From positions 595,001-652,500 of the forward strand of contig JACVTC010000030.1 in assembly GCA_016946835.1 (NCBI GenBank): a stretch of 57,500 bases of DNA. Reading direction: 5' to 3'. The notes beneath the pieces were generated by a model. That model was not told where the DNA came from, ran no database searches, and saw only the letters and a list, made by a program, of their open reading frames with translations. A program made the position numbers and the translations under genes. Position 1 is the first letter of the stretch; every line of letters begins with the position of its first letter. This document shows, one piece after another, positions 1 to 12,762 of this stretch. Origin of the DNA: Neocallimastix lanati (nom. inval.) (lineage: Eukaryota > Neocallimastigomycota > Neocallimastigomycetes > Neocallimastigales > Neocallimastigaceae).

Positions 1-328
1 TAAATAAAATATATATGTGAATATGATTATTATCTCATGGTTAAATCATTACATTTTTTTTTTTTAAATTTATTTAGAAATATGAATATTAAATTAATAA
101 TTATAAATAAAACATATTTACATTATATAACTTATCCTATTATTATCAATTATAATTCATAATAATATTGTGTAAAAAAAAAAATTTTTTTTTTTCTTTT
201 ATGTTTAAATGTAAAAATAAAATATTATATTTAAATGATATAATTTACAATATTATATTTACATATATACGCATATATATATTTAATTAATTCCTGTATA
301 TTACTATTATTATTGCTATTTATTATTA

Positions 329-359
<31 letters not shown>

Positions 360-360
360 T
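1..360. other. AT-rich intergenic region at window edge
   Basis: No gene is visible. The stretch holds T runs and ends in an ATT/ATTT microsatellite (about 305-360) that abuts the stop codon of the HAD phosphatase gene, so it should contain that gene's 3' UTR. Confidence 0.6.
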
Positions 361-1828
361 TTATGTTTCATTTAAAAATATGTTTTCTAAAATATAAGCT
401 AGTCCATCTTCTGCATTGGACTTGGTAACTATTTTGGCATGGGATTTTAATTTCTCGGTGGCATTTCCCATGGCTACTGGCCAACCCACATTATTAAGAA
501 GAGCAATATCATTATTGGCATCTCCAAAAGCTAAAACTTCTTCTTTAGATATATTTAAAATTTTAAGTAATTGAGTTATACTACTACCTTTATTCGTTTG
601 ATCTGGCATATAATCTAAAAAAATTCCTGTTGAATAAGTACATTCTAGGTTATATTCCTCTCTTAAATGTTCAATTGATTTTTGTATTTCTAATATCCAT
701 TAATTTTTTTTGTTTGTTTGTTTGTTTGTTTTTTTATTGATGTATTATTGATTAAATAATACATTATGAATAAATGAATGAATAAATGAACAAACAAATA
801 ATAAATTATAATCAATAAATAAAGAATAGTAAATAAGGAATAATAAATAATGAATAATGAATAATGCATTAAATACTAATACTTAATAATAATAATAATA
901 ATAATAATAGTTTTAATCATTTTAATAATATTTATAATAATAATGTTAAATAAATAATGAATAGTTATTTAAATAATTGAATTATTAATTTACCTTCAGC
1001 TTCGGATGGATTTTTAACCATATAGCATACTTTATTGACTTCTGATTCTCCTGATTTAACTTTTTCAATATATTCTTCTTTATCTACAATAACAGTTTGC
1101 TCCTGGTATCTATCACGAGCAATTTTAGCCCAATGTTCATCGAACATAAAAGCATCATCACCACTTGAATATAATAAATTATTAGAATAACTATCTTTAA
1201 AAAGATCATGACATTTAACGATAAAATCTACTGGTATGGTATTTTTCCATATAATATTACCAAAAGAATCATATATTATGCATCCATTACACAGTATCGA
1301 TTCGGTTTTTGGTCGATCGACAATATTAAGTGTTTCACAAATATCAGTGGTGGCAGGTCTAGATCTACCACTAGCCAAAACAAAATAAAGATTTGGATAT
1401 TTTTTTAAAACCTTTTTAATAACAAGTGCTGTTTTCTCCGAAATTTTACCATGAGGATTTAATAAAGTACCGTCAATATCTTATAATTATATTTTGAAAA
1501 AATATATATGTATATTATAATGATAAAAATAAAAAAAAAAAAAAAAAAAATTTTTTTTAATATAATATATAGAAATAATTTTTATAATATAAAATATATA
1601 TATATTAATATGATGTCTAAATATAAAGTTTATATAAAGTATGAAAAATATAAAAGTGAATTATAAATATTTTTTTGAAAGATGCACTTGTAAATAATAA
1701 AATTTACTCTACAAATAAAAAAAGGTAATTAAATTTTTATCATTAATTATTAAAATAAAAATAATCTGTTATAAAGAAAAAAATTACTAATTTAAAATTT
1801 TGATTTTGATAACATTTCTATATTTTTA

Positions 1829-1862
<34 letters not shown>

Positions 1863-2156
1863 AAAGAAAGAAAGAGAAAGAAAGAAATTTATGAAAACTT
1901 ATTAATTTATTATTTAAATTCAATTGTTTTTAAAATTAATACTAAAAATCCCAACCATTTTAATTTATTTATATCAAATAGATATTAAAATATACATAAA
2001 TTCTGTAAAGTCAAAATTTCAAATTTCATTTTGATAAAAAAAAAAAAAAAAAAAAAAAAAAAACACCAATTCACATAATATCAAATGTCTATATTATAAA
2101 AGATTACCAGTTGCAATAAGTTTAATATCTGTTGCTTTTGGCAATTTAGTTAACAT
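361..2156 (-). CDS. Cof-type HAD-superfamily phosphatase, copy 1
   Basis: Exons are complement(join(361..689, 994..1479, 2108..2156)), giving 287 aa. All HAD motifs are visible. Motif I is DIDGTLL with the nucleophile Asp17 and Asp19; motif II is FVLASGRS; a Lys follows MPDQTN near residue 212; motif IV is GDANND near residues 234-239. A C2-type cap lies between motifs II and III, which places it in the HAD-IIB (Cof/YbiV-like) group of cytosolic sugar-phosphate or cofactor phosphatases of about 270-290 aa. The substrate cannot be read from sequence. The first intron is phase 1 and splits the Asp17 codon (G|AT). Start: the only ATG that joins in frame to motif I, 16 residues upstream. A close paralogue lies at 10501-12231 on the same strand with identical exon layout, so this is a tandem duplication. 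Bacterial origin by transfer is possible, since Cof enzymes abound in gut bacteria, but is not shown. Confidence 0.9.
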
Positions 2157-3629
2157 TTTCAAAAATTTTTTTTTTTTTTTTTTTTTTTGTAAAAATTTTT
2201 ATTTTTATTATTATTATTATTATTTAAAATTTCAATCTTTCTTATTTTTAAATTACTATTTACATTATTTTATTTTATTTTACTTTTTTTTAAGTATAAA
2301 AAAAAAAAATAAAAAATTATTTGAATTAAAGGAATAAATATATACTTTTTAAAAAATAAAAAAAATGAAAAATAAAATATTAAAAGAAAAATAGTAATAT
2401 GTTTAGTAATTAAATTAAAACAATAATAAATATATATAATATATAATATATAAAACAAATATCATGTTTATTTTTAACCATTTATATATAAATTAATTTT
2501 TCCGCATGTTAATATTTTTTAATTTTAATAATTAAAAAAATTTTTATAGTTATATAAATGTTTTAATAAAACTTTTATTTATTTTTATATCATTTTTATT
2601 TCAACATACTTTATACAATTTTTACGACAATTTATTTTATTTTATACATGTAATATCTCTGCAAATCTATATTATTTTTATTTTTTTATATATTTCAATG
2701 ACGATTCAATTAAATAAAAATATTTCTTTTATAGAAATAAAGTAAAAAAAAAAAAAAAAAAATAAAAATAAAATAAAAATAAAAAGTACAAAAAAGACAA
2801 AATAAATTTTTTTTCATATATACCCTATATAAAATTGTTAACAAATTTTAACATTATCGCATCACTGAAGCTATTTATTATTTATTGTTGATTATCTAAA
2901 AGTCATAAGTTTTTAGTTTATTAGAGTATATATAGAAACAGAATTTAAACAATAATAAAAAAATATATAAAAATAAAAGCAAAGAAAATTAAAATATAAA
3001 ATATAAATATTATATTTATTAAAGCTTAATATAATGAATATTATTATATTCATTACACAAAAAATAAAATGAAAAAAAAAAAAAAAAAAAAAAAAAGTAA
3101 AAGTAAAAGTAATAATAAAAATAAAAATAAAAATAAAAATTATAAAAGGAATAATAATTTTAATAATATTTTTAATATCATATATTTTTTATTTTTATAT
3201 TAAATATTTTAAAGGTATGTCATCAAGTGATAAAGAAAATTAATAACTAATAATTAAAAAATAAATTTAATTATTATTTTACTAAATATATATATTTTAT
3301 ATATTTTATATATTTTATATATTTTATATATTTTATATATGTATATTAAAAATTAGATTTGAATAATGAAACAATACTGAAAAATACAAAAAATAAATTA
3401 ACTTATACATATTAAATATATAAAAATTTATTAATTATATTTCAATTAAATATAAAATTTCAAATAAATATTAAGGTCAAATAAAATATTAAATAAAATA
3501 TTAAAATTAAAAAATATATATATTAATATAAAGCAAAATATTTTTACACCACATGAACTTTTTATTCAATACTTTTTTTTTTTTAAATTTTAACTCTCAT
3601 TTTTATTTATTTTATTTTTATTATTAGTA

Positions 3630-3670
<41 letters not shown>

Positions 3671-3950
3671 TTTTTTAATTAATTTTCTTTATATATAAAA
3701 ATTTAATGTAAAATATGACCATTAATAATAATATATATATAGAATTTTTTTTTTTTTTTTTTTTTTTTTTTTGATTTATTTTGGTTTATTTTATATATTT
3801 AATTTTTATTAGATCTAGGGCTAAGAAATGGCAATCCATAATTAGGTATTTGTGTTTCCATCTTTTACAATTTGTCTAAAATTAAAGAGCAGTAGATTAG
3901 AATCCAATTTTATTTACTATTATTTTATTTTTTATTTTTTGTCAGTCTTT

Positions 3951-4013
<63 letters not shown>

Positions 4014-4186
4014 TCTCTTGTTTCCATTTTTTTCTTGTAGTTTTATTTTTTCTTGAATTTTATTTTATTTTAATTTTAAATTTCATTTGTAATTTTTATT
4101 ATTTTTCTTTATTTTTTCTTTATTTTATTTTCTATTTTTTATTGTTTTGGTTTATTTTATTTTATTTTTTTATTTTTTTATTTTTT

Positions 4187-4235
<49 letters not shown>

Positions 4236-4319
4236 GTTTAATATATTAGCTTCACTTCTTATTATTTTAATATTTTAAATTATATTATTAATTATATTAA
4301 TATTATTATTAAAATATTA
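2157..4319. other. Intergenic AT-rich region with long homopolymer tracts
   Basis: No gene is supported. It contains a tandem TTTTATATAT decamer run (about 3295-3345), a T run of about 52 (3955-4006) and a second T run of about 45 ending at 4234. It is the presumed upstream region of HAD copy 1. Confidence 0.6.
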
Positions 4320-7300
4320 CATTTGTAATTGATTTTATAAATATTTTTATTATATTATTTCTTATGAAATATTTAATAAAAGTACTTATAAATTTTATTT
4401 TATCATTCACAATAATTTTATCATGAATAATAAAAAAAACTAGACAGTTATTTTTTATTTTTATTTAATAATTAAATTAAATTTGCAGCAACTGTCTAAA
4501 AATAAATCCTACTTTTTAAAATTTCATATAATTAATAATTGCGGTAATTGTCTATCAACAAGAAAAAAAAAATTATATAAATATTTTTTTTAAATTATTT
4601 CTTATGAAATATCTAATAAAAATACTTATAGATTTAATTTTATCATTCACAATAATCTTGCAGAAGATAGAATAGTAAAATATAATAAAATTTCAATATT
4701 CAATATCATAGTTAGAAGTAACTATTGCCATAGCTGTAGAAATTATTATGAATAATAAAATACTAGACAGTTATATTATTTTTTATTTAATAATAAAATT
4801 AAATTTGCAGATACTGTCTAAAAATAAAAAATGTGTTTTAAAATTCCATATAAATAATAATTGCTGTAATAATTGCTGTAATTGTCTTTCAACAAGACAA
4901 AAAAAGATTATATAAATATTTTTATTAAATTATTTCTTATGAAATATTTAATAAAAGTACTTATAAATTTAATTTTATCATTCACAATAATTTTATCATG
5001 AATAATAAAAAAAACTAGACAGTTATTTTTTATTTTCATTTAATAAAAAAATTAAATTTGCAGCTACTGTCTAAAAATAAATCCAGTGTTTTAAAATTCC
5101 ATATAAATAATAATTGCTGTAATAATTGCTGTAATTGTCTTTCAACAAGACAAAAAAAGATTATATAAATATTTTTATTAAATTATTTCTTATTAAATAT
5201 TTAATAAAAGTACTTATAAATTTAATTTTATCATTCACAATAATTTTATCATGAATAATAAAAAAAAACTAGACAGTTATTTTTTATTTTTTTTAATAAT
5301 AAAATTAAATTTGCAGCAACTGTCTAAAAATAAATCCTATGTTTTAAAATTTCATATAAATAATAGTTGTTGTAATAATTGCTGTAATTGTCTTTCAACA
5401 AGACAAAAAAAGATTATATAAATATTTTTATTAAATTATTTCCTATAAAATATCTAATAAAAATACTTATAGATTTAATTTTATCATTCACAATAATCTT
5501 GCAGAAGATAGAATAGTAAAATATAATAAAATTTTAATATTCATTATCATAGTTAGAAGTAACTATTCCCATAGCTGTAGAAATTATCATGAATTATAAA
5601 ATACTAGACAGTTATATTATATTATTTTTTTTTTAATAATAAAATTAAATTTGCAGATACTGTCTAAAAATAAATCCAGTGTTTTAAAATTTCATATATT
5701 TAATATTTGCTGTAATTGTCTTTCAACAAGACAAAAAAAGATTATATAAATATTTTTATTAAATTATTTCTTATGAAATATTTAATAAAAGTACTTATAA
5801 ATTTAATTTTATCATTCACAATAATTTTATCATGAATAATAAAAAAAAAACTAGACAGTTATTTTTTATTTTTATTTAATAATTAAATTAAATTTGCAGC
5901 AACTGTCTAAAAATAAATCTTGTATTTTAAAATTTCATATATTTAATATTTGCTGTAATTGTCTTTCAACAAGACAAAAAAAGATTATATAAATATTATT
6001 ATTAAACTATTTCTTATGTAATATCTAATAAAAATACTTATAGATTTAATTTTATCATTCACAATAATCTTGCAGAAGATAGAATAGTAAAATATAATAA
6101 AATTTTAATATTCATTTATCATAGTTAGAAGTAACTATTGCCATAGCTGTAGAAATTATCATGAATTATAAAATACTAGACAGTTATATTATATTATTTT
6201 TTTTTTTTAATAATAAAATTAAATTTGCAGCTACTGTCTAAAAATAAATCCTACGTTTTAAAATTTCATATAAATAATAATTGCTGTAATAATTGCTGTA
6301 ATTGTCTTTCAACAAGACAAAAAAAGATTATTTTTATTAAATTATTTCCTATAAAATATTTAATAAAAATACTTATAAATTTTATTTTATCATTCACAAT
6401 AATTTTATCATGAATAATAAAAAAAACTAGACAGTTATTTTTTATTTTTATTTAATAATTAAATTAAATTTGCAGCAACTGTCTAAAAATAAATCCTATG
6501 TTTTAAAATTTCATATAAATAATAATTGCTGTAATTGTCTATCAACAAGACAAAAAAAAAATTATATAAATATTTTTTTTAAATTATTTCTTATGAAATA
6601 TTTATTAAAAATACTTATAGATTTAATTTTATCATTCACAATAATCTTGCAGAAGATAGAATAGTAAAATATAATAAAATTTCAATATTCAATATCATAG
6701 TTAGAAGTAACTATTGCCATAGCTGTAGAAATTATTATGAATAATAAAATACTAGACAGTTATATTATTTTTTATTTAATAATAAAATTAAATTGCAGCT
6801 ACTGTCTAAAAATAAATCCTATGTTTTAAAATTTCATATAAATAATAATTGCTGAAATTGTCTTTCATCAAGACAAAAATAGATTATATAAATATTTTTA
6901 TTAAATTATTTCTTATGAAATATTTAATAAAAATACTTATAGATTTAATTTTATCATTCACAATAATTTTATCATGAATAATAAAAAATCTAGACAGTTA
7001 TTTTTTATTTTCATTTAATAAAAAAATTAAATTTGCAGCAACTGTCTAAAAATAAATCCTATGTTTTAAAATTTCATATAAATAATAATTGCTGTAATAA
7101 TTGCTGTAATTGTCTTTCAACAAGACAAAAAAAGATTATATAAATATTTTTATTAAATTATTTCTTATGAAATATTTAATAAAAGTACTTATAAATTTAA
7201 TTTTATCATTCACAATAATTTTATCATGAATAATAAAAAAAACTAGACAGTTATTTTTTATTTTTTTTTAATAATAAAATTAAATTTGCAGCAACTGTCT

Positions 7301-8935
7301 AAAAATAAATCCTATGTTTTAAAATTTCATATAAATAATAGTTGTTGTAATAATTGCTATAATTGTCTTTCAACAAGACAAAAAAAGATTATATAAATAT
7401 TTTTATTAAATTATTTCCTATAAAATATCTAATAAAAATACTTATAGATTTAATTTTATCATTCACAATAATCTTGCAGAAGATAGAATAGTAAAATATA
7501 ATAAAATTTTAATATTCATTATCATAGTTAGAAGTAACTATTTCCATAGCTGTAAAAATTATTATGAATAATAAAATACTAGACAGTTATATTATATTAT
7601 TTTTTTTTAATAATAAAATTAAAATTGCAGATACTGTCTAAAAATAAATCCAGTGTTTTAAAATTCCATATAAATAATAATTGCTGTAATAATTGCTGAA
7701 ATTGTCTTTCAACAAGACAAAAAAAGATTATATAAATATTTTTATTAAATTATTTCTTATGAAATATTTAATAAAAGTACTTATAAATTTAATTTTATCA
7801 TTCACAATAATTTTATCATGAATAATAAAAAACTAGACAGTTATTTTTTATTTTCATTTAATAAAAATATTAAATTTGCAGCTACTGTCTAAAAATAAAT
7901 CCTATGTTTTAAAATTTCATATAAATAATAATTGCTGTAATAATTGCTGTAATTGTCTTTCAACAAGACAAAAAAAGATTATATAAATATTTTTATTAAA
8001 TTATTTCTTATTAAATATTTAATAAAAGTACTTATAGATTTAATTTTATCATTCACAATAATTTTATCATGAATAATAAAAAACTAGACAGTTATTTTTT
8101 ATTTTTATTTAATGAAAAAATTAAATTTGCAGCTACTGTCTAAAAATAAATCCTATGTTTTAAAATTTCATATATTTAATATTTGCTGTAATTGTCTTTC
8201 AACAAGACAAAAAAGATTATATAAATATTTTTATTAAATTATTTCTTATGAAATATCTAATAAAAATACTTATAGATTTAATTTTATCATTCACAATAAT
8301 CTTGCAGAAGATAGAATAGTAAAATATAATAAAATTTTAGTATTCATTATCATAGTTAGAAGTAACTATTGCCATAGCTGTAAAAATTATTATGAATAAT
8401 AAAATACTAGACAGTTATATTATATTATTTTTTTTTAATAATAAAATTAAATTTGCAGATACTGTCTAAAAATAAATCCAGTGTTTTAAAATTCCATATA
8501 AATAATAATTGCTGTAATAATTGCTGTAATTGTCTTTCAACAAGACAAAAAAAGATTATATAAATATTTTTATTAAATTATTTCTTATGAAATATCTAAT
8601 AAAAATACTTATAAATTTAATTTTATCATTCACAATAATCTTGCAGAAGATAGAATAGTAAAATATAATAAAATTTTAGTATTCATTATCATAGTTAGAA
8701 GTAACTATTGCCATAGCTGTAAAAATTATTATGAATAATAAAATACTAGACAGTTATATTATATTATTTTTTTTAATAATAAAATTAAATTTGCAGATAC
8801 TGTCTAAAAATAAATCCAGTGTTTTAAAATTTCATATAATTAATATTTGCTGTAATTGTCTTTCAACAAGACAAAAAAAAATTTTATAAATATTTCAATT
8901 AAACTATTTCATTTGAAATATTTAATAAGACAACA
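4320..8935. repeat. Tandem array of 16 hairpin-bearing units (about 250 or 330 bp each)
   Basis: Sixteen copies of a unit anchored by the pair AGACAGTT ... AACTGTCT were counted, with left arms near 4441, 4765, 5016, 5270, 5604, 5851, 6176, 6427, 6751, 6990, 7243, 7579, 7833, 8082, 8406 and 8744. Spacing is either about 240-254 or about 324-338 bp. Each unit carries (i) AGACAGT(T) and its inverse (A)ACTGTCT about 45-50 nt apart, the right arm always following TTGCAG or a near match; and (ii) TTGTCTT-tcaac-AAGACAA, a perfect 7-bp hairpin. Long units add about 80 bp containing (iii) ATAGTTA-gaag-TAACTAT, another perfect 7-bp hairpin. G and C bases are concentrated in these arms, in otherwise nearly pure AT. 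Short Cys-rich reading frames such as 6225..6413 run across the units, but frames and stops differ between copies, so I do not call them genes. The array lies between the two HAD paralogues. Confidence 0.9.
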
Positions 8936-9355
8936 AATGAAAAGACTTAATTTCCTTTGATAATAATAAGTTAAAATACAGTAAGCCTTTACTCTCTATA
9001 AAATAAAATAAAATAAAATTATAATATAAATAATTTATAGTATTAAGTTAAAATATTTAGTAATATAATTACAATAATTTTACATTAAAATGTAAATAAT
9101 AAGTTAATTACTTATAATTAATTAGCCATTAATATTGCATAGATAGCAGTAGAGAATTTTGTTAGAGTCTGGAGATCAAATATAAATACTGAACATCTTA
9201 TTGTGTTTAATAATAATTAATATAAGTAGTGATACATATTTATTACTAAATTTTTTTTAAAAAAAAAATCTGATTTTCAATATTATTATAAAAAAGAAAA
9301 AAGGTAATTTTTATTATCTAGAATTTTTTCTTTTTTCTTCTTCCTTTTTCTTCTT

Positions 9356-9395
<40 letters not shown>

Positions 9396-10321
9396 TTAAA
9401 TCAAAATATATTTTAATACTTTGAGTAACCTTGAATTGATGAATTGAAAAAAATTTTTTTTTGAAAATTACAACTCTTTTTATACTTTTCCTTTTTTTCA
9501 ATGTGGTTAAAGGTCTTATTTATAATTAATTATAATTATTTAACTGAATTTTCATTAAAAAAAAAAAATTTTTTTTAAATAAAAGAATTTTTTTTTAATT
9601 ATCAATTAATATATTTATTATATTAAAAAAAATATAAAATATAAAATAAATTAGTAATAAATAATTTATTTTAATATATTATATAATATATTATTATAAT
9701 AGATAATTTTTATATAATTTTTTCAATTTTTAAAAATGGTTCAGTAAATATTTTAGTTTAATCGGTCCAAATTGTATATTTAATTTTTAAATCAAACCTT
9801 CCCATAGATAAATATATAATAATAATTATCCACAATTATAACAACTATTTTAATTGATATATATATATAAATATAAATATAATTTATTCATTATTCCTTT
9901 TTCTTTCATATATATATAGAAGCAAACATATAAAATTAATATTAATGAAAGTTTAAAAACTATATAATCCACTTTTTTTTTTTTTTTTTTTCCATTATTA
10001 TTTATTATTCTAATATTATTTATTATTCTAATATTATTTATTTATTTTTCTTTATTTTTCTGATATTATTTATTTATTTATAAAATAATAATAATAATTT
10101 TATAAATAAATAATTTTATAAATAAATAAAACAATTTTATTAATATAGTCTATAATAATTAACAAATTAAATACTCTGAAAATAATATTTATATTTAATA
10201 ATTTATTAAGGTATTAAAAAAAACTAATTAATAAATCTATTTCATTTCACTTTTAAAGAAAAGTTATAGATTAGAAAGAAATTAAATAAAATGTAAAAAT
10301 TAAAAAAAATAAAAAAATTAT

Positions 10322-10358
<37 letters not shown>

Positions 10359-10500
10359 TTGCTGTTGTTGTTGTTGTTTAATATTCATTATAGATAACTT
10401 TTATTTTATTTTACCATTTTAATTATATATATGTGTTAGTGATTTTATTTTTTCATTATTTTTTTTTTCTTTCTTTCTTTTTCTATTTCACTCATAAATT
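8936..10500. other. Intergenic AT-rich region between array and HAD copy 2
   Basis: No gene is supported. It has a T run of about 36 near 9359-9394, another near 10323-10357 followed by a short GTT/GCT repeat, and tandem ATTATTTATTATTCTA-like copies (about 9996-10040). A more GC-rich patch at 9150-9190 has no recognisable identity. Confidence 0.5.
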
Positions 10501-12231
10501 CTAATTCATAAAATCTTCCTTTAAAAATATTTTTTCTAATAGGTCAGCAACACCATCTTCAACATTTGATTTTGTTATTATCTTGGCATAAGATTTTAAA
10601 TCTTCATGAGCATTTTCCATTGCTACTGGCCATCCTGCACTTTCTAAAAGTTGATAATCATTACCACCATCTCCAAATGCTATCACTTCCTCTTTCGAAA
10701 TATTTAATAGTTTAATTAATTGAGTTAATCCAGTTCCTTTATTGGTTTGATATGGCATAAATTCAATAATGGTTGGAGCATATTGTGCATATTCTAATTT
10801 ATATTCCTCTCCTAATTTCTTAATTTTTTCTAATAATTCTATTCATGTTTCAATTATAGATAAAAAAATATTTTTTTTTTTTTTTATTTGTAAGTAACAG
10901 AATAAAATTTTATAAATGCATAATACAGGGAATCACATATTTTATATTTTTATTTCATATTTATATAGTATAATATTATAATATATTAATTTATTTAATA
11001 ATAATAATATTAATACTAATGAAAACTATTATATTATAATTTTATTTTATATTTATTTATATAATATTTCTTTTATATATATTAATATATATATTAATAT
11101 ATATTAATATTTGTATAAATTACCTCTTCCTTCATCAGGAGATGCAAAATAACAAACTCTATTAATTCTTGTTTCTTCACCAGCTAAAACTTTTTTCATA
11201 TGTTCCTCCTTATCTTCTAAAACGATAGTATCTTTAATGGCTTTATACGTCTCCTTTGCCCATTTTTTATCAAATCCTAATAATTTATCTTCATAGGTAT
11301 AATTATAAACGGCTTTAGGATAAGGTTTTAACAAATTATGAAATTTAAAGACATAGTCTAATGGTAAAGTATTTTCCCATAAAAGTTTCCCATTGGAATC
11401 ATAAATGAAGCATCCATTACCAAGTATGGATTCTGTATTAGGTTTATTTTCAATTCCTAGGGCTTTACGAACTACTGAAGCACCTCTTCTAGATCTTCCA
11501 GTTGCCAATACAAAATGAACGTCTGAATATTTATCTAAAATTTTACCAACAACAGTTTTTGTCCTTTCAGATACATTACCTTCTGAATTTAACAAAGTAC
11601 CATCAAGGTCTTATTTTATACAAAATATTAATATAAATTTATAGATATACAGATATATAAATATATAGATATATATAGATATATAGATATAGATATTAAT
11701 ATAAATATAAAAAAGATATTTTAAATATTATATATTTAATAAATTTAAATACTAATAGATAATATAGTTTATGAATTTAATTCAAATTTAAAAATGAATT
11801 CATAAATAAATAAAAGAATTAATTAAAGGATTAATAACAAAGTTGCTGATAATGATTTCGTAATTACTTTTATTATTATTTCTATCATTACTTTAATTAT
11901 TATATTATTATAAATAAATATATTATATTATTACTGTGGTCAATAAATTTATTAAAATTTTTAAATTCTATAGAATATTAATAGTAATTATATTCTTATT
12001 ATCTTTAACTGTTGTTATTGTTGATATGTAAATTAAAATTTGAAAATCACTTTTTTTTTTTTTTTTTTAATTTATCTTTTTGTTTATTTTTATGAAATGA
12101 GCTTTTATATAAAAATTTAAACATTCATTCTTCATAATTATTTAAAACTATAATATGAGTACTTTTATTATTTTTTATTCACCAGTTACTATAACTTTTA
12201 TTTTAGATCCATCCGGTAAGTCGTTTTCCAT
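10501..12231 (-). CDS. Cof-type HAD-superfamily phosphatase, copy 2
   Basis: Exons are complement(join(10501..10838, 11124..11609, 12183..12231)), giving 290 aa. Motif I is DLDGTLL (nucleophile Asp17), motif II FVLATGRS, a Lys follows MPYQTN, and motif IV is GDGGND. Exon 1 (49 nt) and exon 2 (486 nt) have exactly the lengths seen in copy 1, and the intron phases match (both phase 1), so the two genes come from one duplication. The first ten residues differ from copy 1 while the catalytic core is well conserved, which suggests both are under selection. The first intron starts with GTGAAT rather than the GTAAAT or GTAATC seen elsewhere. The expected activity is a cytosolic Mg-dependent phosphomonoesterase on a small phosphorylated metabolite; the substrate is unknown. 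Confidence 0.9.
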
Positions 12232-12697
12232 TTTAACAATTTAATTTTTTAATATAAATATTAACAAAAATAATAATATTTTAATTTTTAATAATCGAGA
12301 ACTTTAAATTCTATTTAAGAGTTAGATTTTAATTTTATTTTATTTATTTTTAAAATTATATATCTCTTATATATATAATATAAATTATTAATTATAAAAT
12401 GTATCTGAAAAAGGTAATTCATAAATTATATTGAGCCACAATCATTTATTTTATATATTTAAAATATTGTTAATTTAACCAAAAAAAAAAAAAAAAAAAA
12501 AAAAAAAATTAAAATTTATTGAATTCAATATTTATAAAGATTTTTTTAAAAACATATCTATATATATTTTGAAGCAATTCAAATTTCTTAATTTTAACCT
12601 AACAATATTATATATTCTATTTTAATTTTAGAATTTTAGATCCATTTGATAATTCATAAAGCAATTTTATTTTTACTTTTTTTTAGATATTAAAAGA

Positions 12698-12762
<65 letters not shown>

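Noticed and set aside
3811-3905. Mixed-composition patch reading SRAKKWQSII, as a lost exon
   Set aside because: No neighbouring exon in either direction gives a family match.
6225-6664. Cys-rich short frames in the tandem array (CCNNCCNCLSTRQKK)
   Set aside because: Frames and stops vary between units, the Cys codons overlap the hairpin and AATTGCTGTAAT duplication, and no splice donor allows joining units into one protein.
4320-8935. CRISPR-like array
   Set aside because: Units are about 250-330 bp with no unique spacers, and the host is a eukaryote.
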